A stretch of 13,623 nucleotides of DNA from Anaerolineales bacterium (GCA_024643945.1 JAHELX010000098.1:1-13623); one strand, 5' to 3'. Positions 1-8,332 are shown, numbered from the stretch's first letter. Notes: generated by a model not told the origin, from the letters alone. Made by a program: numbers and translations.

Positions 1-240
1 TTAGCCTTCATGAGTCAACCTACAGATTGGTGAAGGTTTTCAGTCAAGTGGACGTTGGGCTGATGATCCCAGGCTCACACATCGCAGTAAGGAGGTGATC
101 GGCAAAATAGGAAATTCGTTGTTCGTTAGAAACGGTGACCTGAAGGCTCTTACACTCAGGTGGGCGCTGGCCGCTCTAAACGTGAAAAGGGCCTGCTTGG
201 GCTTTCTGAGAAAGCCCCTTGATTAAAAAGAGGAGGAAAA
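1..240 (+). other. Upstream region without a confident gene; possible 3' tail of an upstream CDS
   Basis: No gene can be called with confidence before the first lyase. Reading frame 3 is open from the window edge to a TGA at 96-98. It encodes about 31 residues ending GLMIPGSHIAVRR, which could be the C-terminus of a + strand gene that begins outside the window; I do not recognise the family. The bases at 89-100 are AAGGAGGTGATC, a full complement of the usual 16S rRNA 3' end, yet no ATG follows at normal spacing. A GTG at 95-97 overlaps the TGA and opens a 43-codon frame ending at 226, but it sits directly on the Shine-Dalgarno sequence and looks spurious. An 8-bp hairpin (199-206 with 210-217) precedes the lyase ribosome site and has no clear T-run. 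Confidence 0.25.
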
Positions 241-1302
241 ATGATTCCCAAGTTTGATACCGATAAGTACGACCGATACTATTGCGCTCTGGTCACTCCC
301 TTCAAGCCGGACAGCCTGGAGATCGACCTGGAGGCCTTTAGAGAGTTCGTGCGGTACTTCACAACCGACGCCAAATTCTTGAAAATCAAGGGAGCCCTGA
401 TCGCCAACCCTGAGGCTTCCGAGATGTTCTACATGACGCCTGAGGAGCGCGCCGAGCTCATCAAGGTGGTGATGGAAGAGCGTCCCCCAGATATGCCGGT
501 TTTCTGCGGCGCCTACGGGGTGCGACCGGATGAAGTGGTGGCCTCTGCGCTCCAGGCCAAGTCCCTGGGCGTTGATGGCATCTTCGTGTTTCCTCCAACC
601 GGTACGATGGAGGTTGGGACGGCGATAGACGGTGCTCAGAACCCAGAGGTCTGGACAGAGCATGTGAGGACTGTAGCCGAGGCCACCCAACTGCCACTGA
701 TTCTCCACCCGGCCCATCCGGGCACGCCAGAATGGGGCGGGGCGCTTCCCATCCAGTCGGTGAAAATGCTAATGGAAGAAATCCCCAGTATCGTCGGCTA
801 CAAGATGATTTATGGAAGGGATTCCGCCCATTTCCGAATCGCCAGATTCCTTCGATCTCTACCACGGCACGTCGGAATCCTGAACGCCCCGCATTTCTGC
901 TACCATACCGCTCTCCTCTGCGATCTTGTCGACGGACATGTGCAGGGAGCGTGGAACTGGAACAAGGAGGGGATGCAGGATCATATCCTGGCGTGGGAGG
1001 CCGGGGATATGAAGAGTGTGAAGGAGATCTGGAATACCCGGGTCATGCCGATCCATGAGTACGTCTACTCCAATCATTCGCGACTCCATATTCGCTACAA
1101 ACTGGCCACGTGGATTCGCGGACTGATTTCACATCCCTTCCAGCGGCCGCCGATGCCGCCGCCCAGGCAGGAAGAGGCCGAGGCGATCTACCAGATCACC
1201 CAGGAGACGGGCCAAAGCATCATCAGCCGGTCGGATTTTGAGAATACCCTGCGCCGCAAGGACCAGATTCTCGCGAAGGGCGTGCCACATCTCAAGCTGT
1301 AG
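241..1302 (+). CDS. DapA/NAL superfamily lyase (dihydrodipicolinate synthase-like), atypical active site
   Basis: A 353-aa protein of the dihydrodipicolinate synthase/N-acetylneuraminate lyase superfamily: cytosolic (beta/alpha)8 barrels that form a Schiff base between a lysine and a 2-oxo acid. The start is set by AGGAGG at 231-236. Visible family landmarks are ALVTPF near residues 16-21, the NPEASE loop at 56-61 where classical DapA has GTTGES, the FVFPP strand near 115-119, an LHPAHPG segment around H156 where DapA has its catalytic Tyr, and VGYKM with the presumed Schiff-base Lys188. It is longer than typical DapA (about 290 aa) because of a C-terminal extension containing RLHIRYK and PFQRPPMPPP. 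A paralog lies 110 bp downstream on the same strand and transporters follow, so a catabolic aldolase or lyase role is more likely than lysine biosynthesis. The family call is secure; the substrate is unknown. Confidence 0.9.
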   Translation: MIPKFDTDKYDRYYCALVTPFKPDSLEIDLEAFREFVRYFTTDAKFLKIKGALIANPEASEMFYMTPEERAELIKVVMEERPPDMPVFCGAYGVRPDEVVASALQAKSLGVDGIFVFPPTGTMEVGTAIDGAQNPEVWTEHVRTVAEATQLPLILHPAHPGTPEWGGALPIQSVKMLMEEIPSIVGYKMIYGRDSAHFRIARFLRSLPRHVGILNAPHFCYHTALLCDLVDGHVQGAWNWNKEGMQDHILAWEAGDMKSVKEIWNTRVMPIHEYVYSNHSRLHIRYKLATWIRGLISHPFQRPPMPPPRQEEAEAIYQITQETGQSIISRSDFENTLRRKDQILAKGVPHLKL

Positions 1303-1411
1303 TCCCCTTGAGCCAAGTGCAAATCGGGGGAGGAGAAATAGTGGTGCGGCGTCCCACCTCTCCCCTTCCGTCTGCTGATCGCGCTGAATAAGAATTCTTG
1401 GGAGGTAGAAT

Positions 1412-2413
1412 ATGGCAGAAAAATACGACCGTCTTTACGTCGCCGTGGTTACGCCTTATAGGCCAGGCACGTATCAGGTAGACGAAGCTGGACTTCGTAG
1501 CTTGCTGCGCTACTTTATGCAACCGAAGTTTGTCGACGCCGGAGGCGGCATCATCATCAACCCGGAGGCAGGAGAGATTTTCTACCTCACACGGGAAGAG
1601 AAGCGGCGCAACGTGGAGATCGCAGTAGAAGAGTGCGGCAGCAAGGTACCTGTATTCGCCGGCGTTATTGGTCTCACAACCGAGGAGAGCGTGGAGGTAG
1701 CACGCGACGCGAAGGCAGCGGGGGCGAATGGGACCTTCCTTATTCCCCCGATGGGTGCCATGGATGTAACATGTTCTTGGAATGCCGAGCGCTACCCTGA
1801 GGTCTGGGTGGATATGGCGAAGGAGATCTGCGACGCCGTTGGCCTGCCGGCCATCACGCACCCTGTGGCCCCGGGCGGTCCTACTTTCGGCGTCGGCTTG
1901 CCGTTGTCCGCGACACTCAAGATGTGCAGTGAGGTGCCCCAGATCATTGGCTGGAAGATGACGTATAGCTATGACGGTTACCGCATCATCGCACGTGGGC
2001 TACGTACCTTCCACCGGCATGTGGCAATCCTGGGTGCTGCGGCATCCCGCTTTCATGAGAATCTGGCGACCGGGCAGTTCGACGGCACGGTTTCTGGATC
2101 CTACAATTACGCTATGGAGCCGATGATCGACCACATCCTCGCGTGGCGCCGTGGCGATGCAAAAGCAGCTCGCGATATCTGGGATGCCGGACTGGCTGAA
2201 CTGCACGAATATGTGTACTCGGACTTCTCAAGGCTCCACATCCGTTACAAGATCGCGTGTTGGCTGCGCGGCCTTATTCCGGAGCCCTTTATGCGACCAC
2301 CGCTACCGAAGCCCAAGGTAGAGGAGGTGCGCGAGCTACGGGAACTGTTGCATCGCACTGGCCTGAATGTGATCGAGGGGACAACGATCAAGAAGCTCTT
2401 CCCCGCCGCTTAG
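1412..2413 (+). CDS. DapA/NAL superfamily lyase, second paralog
   Basis: A 333-aa paralog of the preceding lyase, probably co-transcribed with it. The start follows GGGAGG at 1400-1405. It shares the same unusual landmarks: VVTPY at residues 12-16, NPEAGE at 50-55 in place of the DapA GTTGE loop, IPPMG near 111-115, THP with His150 at the expected Tyr position, and GWKM with the presumed Schiff-base Lys182. The C-terminal extension (YSDFSRLHIRYK, then PFMRPPLPKPK) closely matches that of the first gene, so the two form one subgroup. The last helix contains ELLHRTGLN and ends in KKLFPAA; a diverged copy of this end is present downstream as a gene remnant. Either two subunits of one hetero-oligomer or two enzymes with different substrates would fit. 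The superfamily is sure; the reaction is unknown. Confidence 0.9.
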   Translation: MAEKYDRLYVAVVTPYRPGTYQVDEAGLRSLLRYFMQPKFVDAGGGIIINPEAGEIFYLTREEKRRNVEIAVEECGSKVPVFAGVIGLTTEESVEVARDAKAAGANGTFLIPPMGAMDVTCSWNAERYPEVWVDMAKEICDAVGLPAITHPVAPGGPTFGVGLPLSATLKMCSEVPQIIGWKMTYSYDGYRIIARGLRTFHRHVAILGAAASRFHENLATGQFDGTVSGSYNYAMEPMIDHILAWRRGDAKAARDIWDAGLAELHEYVYSDFSRLHIRYKIACWLRGLIPEPFMRPPLPKPKVEEVRELRELLHRTGLNVIEGTTIKKLFPAA

Positions 2414-2448
2414 CCAGTTGTGGCGTTGTGCAGTTCGCCCAGGGAGCG

Positions 2449-2481
2449 GGCCTGGAAGGCCTCTTGCAGGCCTTCCAGGCC
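2449..2481 (+). repeat. Perfect 14-bp inverted repeat (hairpin), terminator-like without T-run
   Basis: The arms GGCCTGGAAGGCCT (2449-2462) and AGGCCTTCCAGGCC (2468-2481) are exact reverse complements with a 5-nt loop CTTGC. The structure starts 35 bp after the stop of the second lyase, so it may terminate or protect the lyase transcript. It is followed by TTATCAG rather than a run of T, so classic intrinsic termination is not well supported. Each arm is itself nearly palindromic around GGCC, and its core reappears in the hairpin at 2623-2649. Confidence 0.75.
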
Positions 2482-2489
2482 TTATCAGC

Positions 2490-2582
2490 TCACTTGCCAA
2501 GGAAGCAAAGTTGTGCGAATTGCTAAAGCGCACTGGTTTCAATTTGATCGAGGCGGCAGCCATGAAGCGTTTCTTTCCCTAG
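2490..2582 (+). pseudogene. Remnant 3' end of a third DapA-like lyase gene
   Basis: The frame ending in TAG at 2580-2582 reads ELLKRTGFN, then LIEA, then MKRFFP, then stop. It aligns residue for residue with the end of the second lyase (ELLHRTGLN, VIEG, IKKLFP). Similarity is clear over about 22 residues and can be traced weakly a few codons upstream; before that the frame runs into the inverted repeat at 2449-2481 and homology is lost. It lies in a different frame from the second lyase, so it is not a readthrough extension. DNA identity with that gene is only moderate, so it looks like the leftover of an older, diverged third paralog, not a recent duplication. No start codon or catalytic region remains. 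Confidence 0.7.
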
Positions 2583-2622
2583 TTCAAACCAGGCGTGTCA
2601 GCTAGACTGGTGCTTCAGCTAG

Positions 2623-2649
2623 CTGGAAGGTCAGCGTCCAGCCTTCCAG
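2623..2649 (+). repeat. Second inverted repeat sharing the CTGGAAGG core
   Basis: CTGGAAGG at 2623-2630 pairs with CCTTCCAG at 2642-2649 across an 11-nt loop. The 8-bp arms match the inner part of the arms of the hairpin at 2449-2481, so the two structures could also pair with each other. Together they bracket the lyase remnant. There is no T-run after it. Confidence 0.5.
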
Positions 2650-2737
2650 TGGTTCGCGATCTACCAAAAGGTGCACTGACGGGGATCTCTCGCAGCTACA
2701 GAAAACGCTCAAAGACAACTCAAAAAGGAGGTTTTCA

Positions 2738-4141
2738 ATGTCAACCACAGCGATATCGCAAGAGGCGGAGCAGGCCGCTTTGCAAATTGATGAACAAAGA
2801 ACGCGGCAGATAGTCGCGCGCATCGAACGTATACCAGCTTCCTCTTGGCACATGAAGGCGCGCGTTATTGTTGGTACGGCGACCTTCTTTGACGCCTTCG
2901 ACGCGCTGACGATCGCGTATATCTTGCCAGTCCTGGTTCCGCTCTGGCAGCTCAGGCCGGGGAACATCGGCAATCTTATCTCAACAGGCTATATTGGGCA
3001 GATCGCGGGAGCGTTGTTCTTTGGTTGGCTGGCTGAGCGTAAGGGCCGCATAATTGCACTGCAGTGGAGTGTCGTCGTTATGAGCATCTTCTCCCTGCTC
3101 TGTGCATTTGCCTGGGACTATAACTCGCTTCTTGTCTTCCGCTTGATTCAAGGCGTTGGACTGGGGGGCGAGGTACCCGTCGCGGCCGCCTACATCAACG
3201 AGATCTTTAAAGCAAAGGGCCGTGGGCGCTTTGTGGTGCTGTACGAGTACGTCTTCGGCCTTGGCATCTTTATCGCCTCGCTAGCCGGGTATTTGCTCGT
3301 CCCACGCCTCGGCTGGCAGTCCATGTTCGTCCTTGGCGCGCTGCCGGCGTTGGCCATCATCTTCATGCGGCGCCATTTGCCCGAGTCACCCCGCTGGTTA
3401 GCTACCCATGGGCGATTGGACGAGGCCGAGGAGGTTTTAAGCAGTATTGAGGCGGATGCAAGCCGGGGTGGCAAAGTTGAACTGTCACCGGTCGTTCTTG
3501 GGCCCACCATGGTTGCCAAGAAAACGCACGTGAAGGAGCTTTTCGAGGGCAGATACCTGCGTCGGACGCTTACGGTTTGGGTCATGTGGTTTGGTTCCTA
3601 CTTCCTGACCTATGGCCTCACGACATGGTTCCCGACCCTGTGGATGACGGTTTTCGGGCTCCCGGTTAGCCAGTCACTGTTTTGGACCATGATCACACGG
3701 TTGTTCAGTCTGTGCGTGAGTCTGTTCGTGGCATGGTACTTTGACATCGTAGGGCGCAAAGTCTGGTTCACAGGTGGATTATTAGCCGCTGCAGCGGCCA
3801 TGCTGACGTTATGGTTGATGGGCCCTGCTACTCCATTTTTTACGGTCCTGGCACTGACGACATTTGCATCTACGGGCACTGGTATATTGAACGCCGCGCT
3901 GTATCTGTACAACCCAGAGCTCTACCCCACCCGGCTGCGAGCGCTGGGCAGTAGCATCGGTACGTCCTGGCTACGTGTTGCCTCGGTTCTTGGTCCAATC
4001 GTCACAGGTTACATCATGGCGACCTCCAGCCTCAACACGGCTTGGCTCGTGTTTGGTCTGGTGGTACTGGCCGCGGGCATCATCACCTGGCTGTTCGCGG
4101 TCGAGACCAGGGGCCGGGTGTTGGAGGAAGTATCGCCGTAG
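2738..4141 (+). CDS. MFS transporter, metabolite:H+ symporter / sugar-porter-like
   Basis: A 467-aa, 12-helix inner-membrane transporter of the major facilitator superfamily. The start is fixed by AAGGAGG at 2725-2731. The first 40 or so residues are charged and cytoplasmic. Helix 1 carries FFDAFD (50-55) with the two aspartates typical of the aromatic-acid, nicotinate and related metabolite:H+ symporters. The loop after helix 2 has GWLAERKGR (96-104, motif A), helix 4 begins RLIQGVGLGGE (135-145), and PESPRWL at 215-221 is the sugar-porter-type signature before the central loop. The C-half has YNPELYPTRLRALG, another signature of this branch. Lying downstream of two 2-oxo-acid lyases, it is a good candidate for importing their substrate or a precursor, for example a sugar acid or aromatic acid, but this is inferred only from context. 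Confidence 0.9.
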   Translation: MSTTAISQEAEQAALQIDEQRTRQIVARIERIPASSWHMKARVIVGTATFFDAFDALTIAYILPVLVPLWQLRPGNIGNLISTGYIGQIAGALFFGWLAERKGRIIALQWSVVVMSIFSLLCAFAWDYNSLLVFRLIQGVGLGGEVPVAAAYINEIFKAKGRGRFVVLYEYVFGLGIFIASLAGYLLVPRLGWQSMFVLGALPALAIIFMRRHLPESPRWLATHGRLDEAEEVLSSIEADASRGGKVELSPVVLGPTMVAKKTHVKELFEGRYLRRTLTVWVMWFGSYFLTYGLTTWFPTLWMTVFGLPVSQSLFWTMITRLFSLCVSLFVAWYFDIVGRKVWFTGGLLAAAAAMLTLWLMGPATPFFTVLALTTFASTGTGILNAALYLYNPELYPTRLRALGSSIGTSWLRVASVLGPIVTGYIMATSSLNTAWLVFGLVVLAAGIITWLFAVETRGRVLEEVSP

Positions 4142-4230
4142 CAAAGTAGCGTACTTTTCGCACAAGCCTGATTGGAGCGAATTTATTGCTATGACCTCCG
4201 GTTGAGCATATCCTGGTAGCCAAAACCGCC

Positions 4231-4247
4231 CCGGCCGGATCGGCTGG
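4231..4247 (+). repeat. Small GC-rich hairpin downstream of the first MFS gene
   Basis: CCGGCCG (4231-4237) can pair with CGGCTGG (4241-4247) around GAT, with one G-T wobble. It sits about 90 bp after the MFS stop and lacks a T-run. It may contribute to transcript end formation but the support is weak. Confidence 0.25.
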
Positions 4248-4308
4248 GATGTCGCGGGGCCAACGTAGAATTTTTACATTGGAAAGGCCCTGGGTACATT
4301 CACTGCAG

Positions 4309-4329
4309 ACCCGGCGGGGTGGTTTTTTT
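4309..4329 (+). terminator. Weak terminator-like element before the DHA2 pair
   Basis: ACCC (4309-4312), loop GGCG, then GGGT (4317-4320), is followed after two G by seven T (4323-4329). The stem is only four pairs, so termination would be weak. The element also covers the GTG at 4319 that would give the longest version of the next protein, which argues for the internal ATG at 4367 as the real start. Confidence 0.3.
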
Positions 4330-4366
4330 GCGAAATCCAACTAACCGATTCAGGAAACCGAGACGG

Positions 4367-5803
4367 ATGAAATCCGAAAACGCGACACTCATCTTGCCAG
4401 AAACAGATCGAGCAGCGAGCCTCTTGACTAGTGTTGAAAACAGACGGTGGGCCTTGCTCGCTGTGACCATATCATACTTCCTGATCACATCCACGGCATC
4501 CTCGCTGAATATTGCACTGCCCTCGATTGGCACAGAATTCGTGGCGGACGCGATTTCGCTAAGCTGGATTGCGACTGGTTTTCTCCTGGCCGCCGCCATG
4601 TTTCTGGTTCCTTTCGGGAGGTTAGCTGACATCTACGGGAGGAAGAGGTTCTTTGTCTACGGCGCTTTTGTGTTTACCATCGCGTCCCTCCTTCTGGCCG
4701 TATCCACTTCTATTGAAATGTTGATTGTTTTCCGAATCCTGCAGGGTATCGGAGCCGCGCTGATCTTCGCAACTGGCATAGCCATTCTGACGAGCGTATA
4801 TCCTGCGGAGAAAAGGGGGCAAGTTCTCGGAATCAATGTAACTGTTGTTCAGTTGGGTTTCTCGTTCGGTCCGTTCTTTGGCGGCTTGCTGACGAACCAG
4901 TTGGGCTGGAGAAGCATCTTTTTAGTGAATCTGCCGCTGGGCCTGATCGTCCTGGTTGCCAGTCTCTACAAATTGACCGGGGAATGGGCGGAGGCTAAGG
5001 GGGAAAGATTCGATTGGACTGGCTCAATCATCTATGGTTGCACGCTTCTCTTGGTCATGTATGGGTTTTCTTTGCTGCCCGAGTTGTCCAGCGCGTGGCT
5101 CATCCTCATGGGCGTGATAGGGATTGTGATTTTTGTTCAGTGGGAGACCAAGGTCGAGAGCCCAGCCTTGAATTTTGACCTTTTCCGGGGGAACCGGACT
5201 TTTACTTTCTCGAACTTGGCGACCCTGATCAATTTTACCGGAACTTATTCCATGAGCTTTCTGCTCAGCCTCTACTTGCAGTATATCAAAGGACTGGGCC
5301 CCCGGGATGCAGGCATCATCCTTGTATCGCAACCCATCGTGCAGGCAGTCTTCTCGGCCCCCGTGGGCAAACTGTCCGATAGGATTGAACCCCGCCTACT
5401 CGCCTCACTGGGCATGGCGGTCAGTACCATAGCGCTGGGTCTGTTTGCTTGCTTGGATGAAGCAACACCTATTGGGCTTCTCATAGCCAACCTGATCCTC
5501 GTCGGGTTTGGACTGGCCCTCTTCGCTTCCCCCAATACAAATGCCGTCATGAGTGCCATTGACAAAAGACATTACGGAGTAGCTTCGGCAATGCAAGGTA
5601 CAGCGAGATTGATCGGGCAGATGCTCAGCATGGGGATTGCGGCGCTGACCTTCTCAGTGTTCATGGGGAAAGTTGCGATCAAACCAGAGTACTACCCACT
5701 GCTTCTGAAAAGCACCAAGGTTGCCTTTGTGACTTTTGCCATCCTATGTGTCGGCGGCATATTTGCATCACTTGCGAGAAATGCGATGTACACAACAGTG
5801 TGA
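4367..5803 (+). CDS. MFS transporter, DHA2-type (EmrB/QacA-like, about 14 helices)
   Basis: A 478-aa inner-membrane transporter of the drug:H+ antiporter-2 type when started at the ATG at 4367. A GTG at 4319 would add 16 basic residues, but it lies in a hairpin/T-run and has no ribosome site; AGGAAA just upstream of 4367 is a modest one. Helix 1 contains SLNIALPSIG, the loop after helix 2 has GRLADIYGRKR (84-94, motif A), helix 4 starts RILQGIGAA, and the fifth helix has GFSFGPFFGG (164-173, the antiporter-type motif C). AILTSVYPAEKRG and GLLTNQLGWRSIF are typical of the family. The next gene is a clear paralog sharing these blocks. Export of a small hydrophobic compound or an organic acid is plausible; the substrate cannot be told. 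Confidence 0.88.
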   Translation: MKSENATLILPETDRAASLLTSVENRRWALLAVTISYFLITSTASSLNIALPSIGTEFVADAISLSWIATGFLLAAAMFLVPFGRLADIYGRKRFFVYGAFVFTIASLLLAVSTSIEMLIVFRILQGIGAALIFATGIAILTSVYPAEKRGQVLGINVTVVQLGFSFGPFFGGLLTNQLGWRSIFLVNLPLGLIVLVASLYKLTGEWAEAKGERFDWTGSIIYGCTLLLVMYGFSLLPELSSAWLILMGVIGIVIFVQWETKVESPALNFDLFRGNRTFTFSNLATLINFTGTYSMSFLLSLYLQYIKGLGPRDAGIILVSQPIVQAVFSAPVGKLSDRIEPRLLASLGMAVSTIALGLFACLDEATPIGLLIANLILVGFGLALFASPNTNAVMSAIDKRHYGVASAMQGTARLIGQMLSMGIAALTFSVFMGKVAIKPEYYPLLLKSTKVAFVTFAILCVGGIFASLARNAMYTTV

Positions 5804-5853
5804 CGGGAGAAGAAAATGGTGAGGGTCATCAACACACCAGGAGCAATGCGGAT

Positions 5854-7359
5854 ATGCCCACCTTATCGAAGCCCGCTTCTTCCCCCGCAAACCAGGTTCC
5901 AAGCACTGCTTCTATGCGGCGGACAGCCCTGACGGTTTGCCTCGTCTCCTCGTTTATCAATCCCTTCATCGGTGCCTGCCTCAACATTGCCCTGCCCACC
6001 ATGGCCAAGGAACTCCACCTGGACGCCGTGACTGTGCCCTGGGTGCTCACGATCTTTATGTTGGCCTCGTCCATCTTCATGCTCCCTATGGGGCGACTGG
6101 CCGACATTTACGGCCGCAAGAAGCTGTTCGCCATCGGCTGGACGCTCTTTTCGGTGACATCGTTGCTGGTGTCCTTTGCGGTCAACGGACCGATGTTGCT
6201 GACCCTACGGGTCTTCCAGGGCATCTCCGCGGCCATGTTTTTTGGAGCCGCCGTAGCCATCCTGACCTCCGTCTATCCCCGGGAGGAGCGGGGGCGTGTC
6301 CTGGGCCTGAGCACCGCTGCCCAGTATGCCGGCAGTTCTCTGGGACCGGTGCTGGGCGGGATGCTGACCCAGCAGTTTGGCTGGCGCAGCATTTATCTCA
6401 CTATGGTGCCCCTGGCGCTCCTCATGGCAGCTATCATCGCCACGCGCTTGAAGGGTGAGTGGGCGGACGCCCGGGGGGAGAAGTTTGATACCGCCGGCTC
6501 GGTGATCTACGGCCTGTCGTTGGCGTTGACCATGTTTGGAGTTTCGTTGCTGCCCAATCCCTCTGGTCTTGGGTGCATAGCGGCGGGTGTGGCAGTGTTA
6601 GGAGTCTTCGCGTGGTGGGAAGGGCGGGTGCAGAGCCCCGTCCTCAATGTCGGATTGTTCAAGGGCAATCGCGTCTTCGCCCTCGCCAACCTCGCCGCCC
6701 TCATCAACTTTAGCGCCAGCGCGTCCGTCGCCTTCCTGCTCAGCCTTTATCTGCAGAACGTCAAGGGGTTCACTCCCCAGACGGCCGGCCTCATCATGAT
6801 TGCCCAGCCCTTTGTCCAGGCTCTCCTCTCCGCGCCAGCGGGCCACATGGCCGACCGGATGAACGCCAGTCGTCTGTCCTCCATAGGCATGAGCGTGACG
6901 GCCGTGGCCCTCTTCCTGTTTTCACGCCTGGGGATGCAGACCCCGGTCTGGGCAGTGGTGTTGATTCTGATGCTGCTGGGCGTAGGGTTCGCCTTCTTCG
7001 CCTCGCCCAATACCAGCGTGGTGATGAATGCCGTGGATAAGAGGTACTACGGCGTCGCCTCGGCCGTAGTGACCACCATGCGCCAACTCGGGTTGATGTT
7101 CAGCTCCGGTATAACAGCTACCATCTTTGCCATATACATCGGTCCGGTGGCGCTCACGCCCGCCGTCGCGCCGCAGCTAATGACCAGCATCAACATCGCC
7201 TTCACCCTCTTCTGCGGTCTCTGCGTGGCTGGTATCTTCGCTTCTCTGGCCGGGGGAAAGGTACAGGAGCGCGTGGCGACGCCCGGTGATATGGAGACTT
7301 CCTCCGCGCCACTATCCGACGCTGCCGTTGAGCCAGTTCCACCACCCCGGCTCCGCTAG
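5854..7359 (+). CDS. MFS transporter, DHA2-type, tandem paralog
   Basis: A 501-aa protein homologous along its length to the preceding transporter. I chose the ATG at 5854 because CAGGAG (5838-5843) lies at suitable spacing. Alternatives are a GTG at 5800 overlapping the previous stop as GTGA, and an upstream ATG at 5746 lying inside the previous gene, which is unlikely. Motif A is GRLADIYGRKK (80-90), followed by RVFQGISAA, AILTSVYPREERG, a motif C-like SSLGPVLGG and MLTQQFGWRSIY. A later SPNTSVVMNAVDKRYYGVASA block matches SPNTNAVMSAIDKRHYGVASA in the upstream paralog. The C-terminal tail after the last helix is hydrophilic and proline-rich. The short spacing suggests the two are co-transcribed. 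Its base composition is visibly more GC-rich than that of the upstream copy, so the pair is not a recent duplication. Confidence 0.88.
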   Translation: MPTLSKPASSPANQVPSTASMRRTALTVCLVSSFINPFIGACLNIALPTMAKELHLDAVTVPWVLTIFMLASSIFMLPMGRLADIYGRKKLFAIGWTLFSVTSLLVSFAVNGPMLLTLRVFQGISAAMFFGAAVAILTSVYPREERGRVLGLSTAAQYAGSSLGPVLGGMLTQQFGWRSIYLTMVPLALLMAAIIATRLKGEWADARGEKFDTAGSVIYGLSLALTMFGVSLLPNPSGLGCIAAGVAVLGVFAWWEGRVQSPVLNVGLFKGNRVFALANLAALINFSASASVAFLLSLYLQNVKGFTPQTAGLIMIAQPFVQALLSAPAGHMADRMNASRLSSIGMSVTAVALFLFSRLGMQTPVWAVVLILMLLGVGFAFFASPNTSVVMNAVDKRYYGVASAVVTTMRQLGLMFSSGITATIFAIYIGPVALTPAVAPQLMTSINIAFTLFCGLCVAGIFASLAGGKVQERVATPGDMETSSAPLSDAAVEPVPPPRLR

Positions 7360-7440
7360 ATCGGCATTTCCGGCCAGGTATGGCAGATGGAGAAGCATCT
7401 TCCGGCCGATTATGCCGCTTGCGAACGTGACTGTAGGGTG

Positions 7441-8292
<852 letters not shown>

Positions 8293-8323
8293 GCATCGCA
8301 CTCCTTTCCAACTCATCCCTATG

Positions 8324-8332
8324 AGTATACCA
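8324..8332 (-). promoter_or_regulatory. Extended -10 promoter for nfo
   Basis: On the minus strand the bases TGGTATACT give TG-N-TATACT, a good extended -10 element. It places the transcript start about 25 nt before the nfo ATG, leaving room for the AAGGAG ribosome site. No good -35 is seen at 17 bp, as expected of extended -10 promoters. Confidence 0.5.

Larger units (their letters stand above)
2414..2737. other. 324-bp intergenic spacer with gene remnant and two hairpins
   Basis: This spacer separates the lyase pair from the first transporter. It contains a 14-bp perfect inverted repeat (2449-2481), a decayed 3' end of a third DapA-like gene (about 2490-2582), a second weaker inverted repeat (2623-2649) that reuses the core CTGGAAGG/CCTTCCAG, and the strong ribosome site AAGGAGG (2725-2731) of the next gene. 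The remaining bases carry no reading frame I would call a gene. No clear sigma-70 promoter stands out. Confidence 0.7.

Noticed and set aside
1341..1391. A 16-codon frame starting GTG after GGAGGAG between the two lyases, as a leader peptide
   Set aside because: Start spacing is acceptable, but the peptide is rich in Pro and Arg with no attenuator-type codon run and no clear terminator hairpin after it.
2420..2605. A 61-codon + strand frame in the spacer
   Set aside because: It is out of frame with the recognisable lyase remnant and has no family similarity or ribosome site.
4273..4300. TTTACA and TACATT as a promoter for the DHA2 pair
   Set aside because: Spacing is 16 bp but both boxes are imperfect and a terminator-like T-run lies just downstream; too weak to list.
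4319..4366. GTG start giving a 494-aa version of the first DHA2 transporter
   Set aside because: No ribosome site, and the codon lies inside a small hairpin followed by seven T; the ATG at 4367 gives a normal N-terminus.
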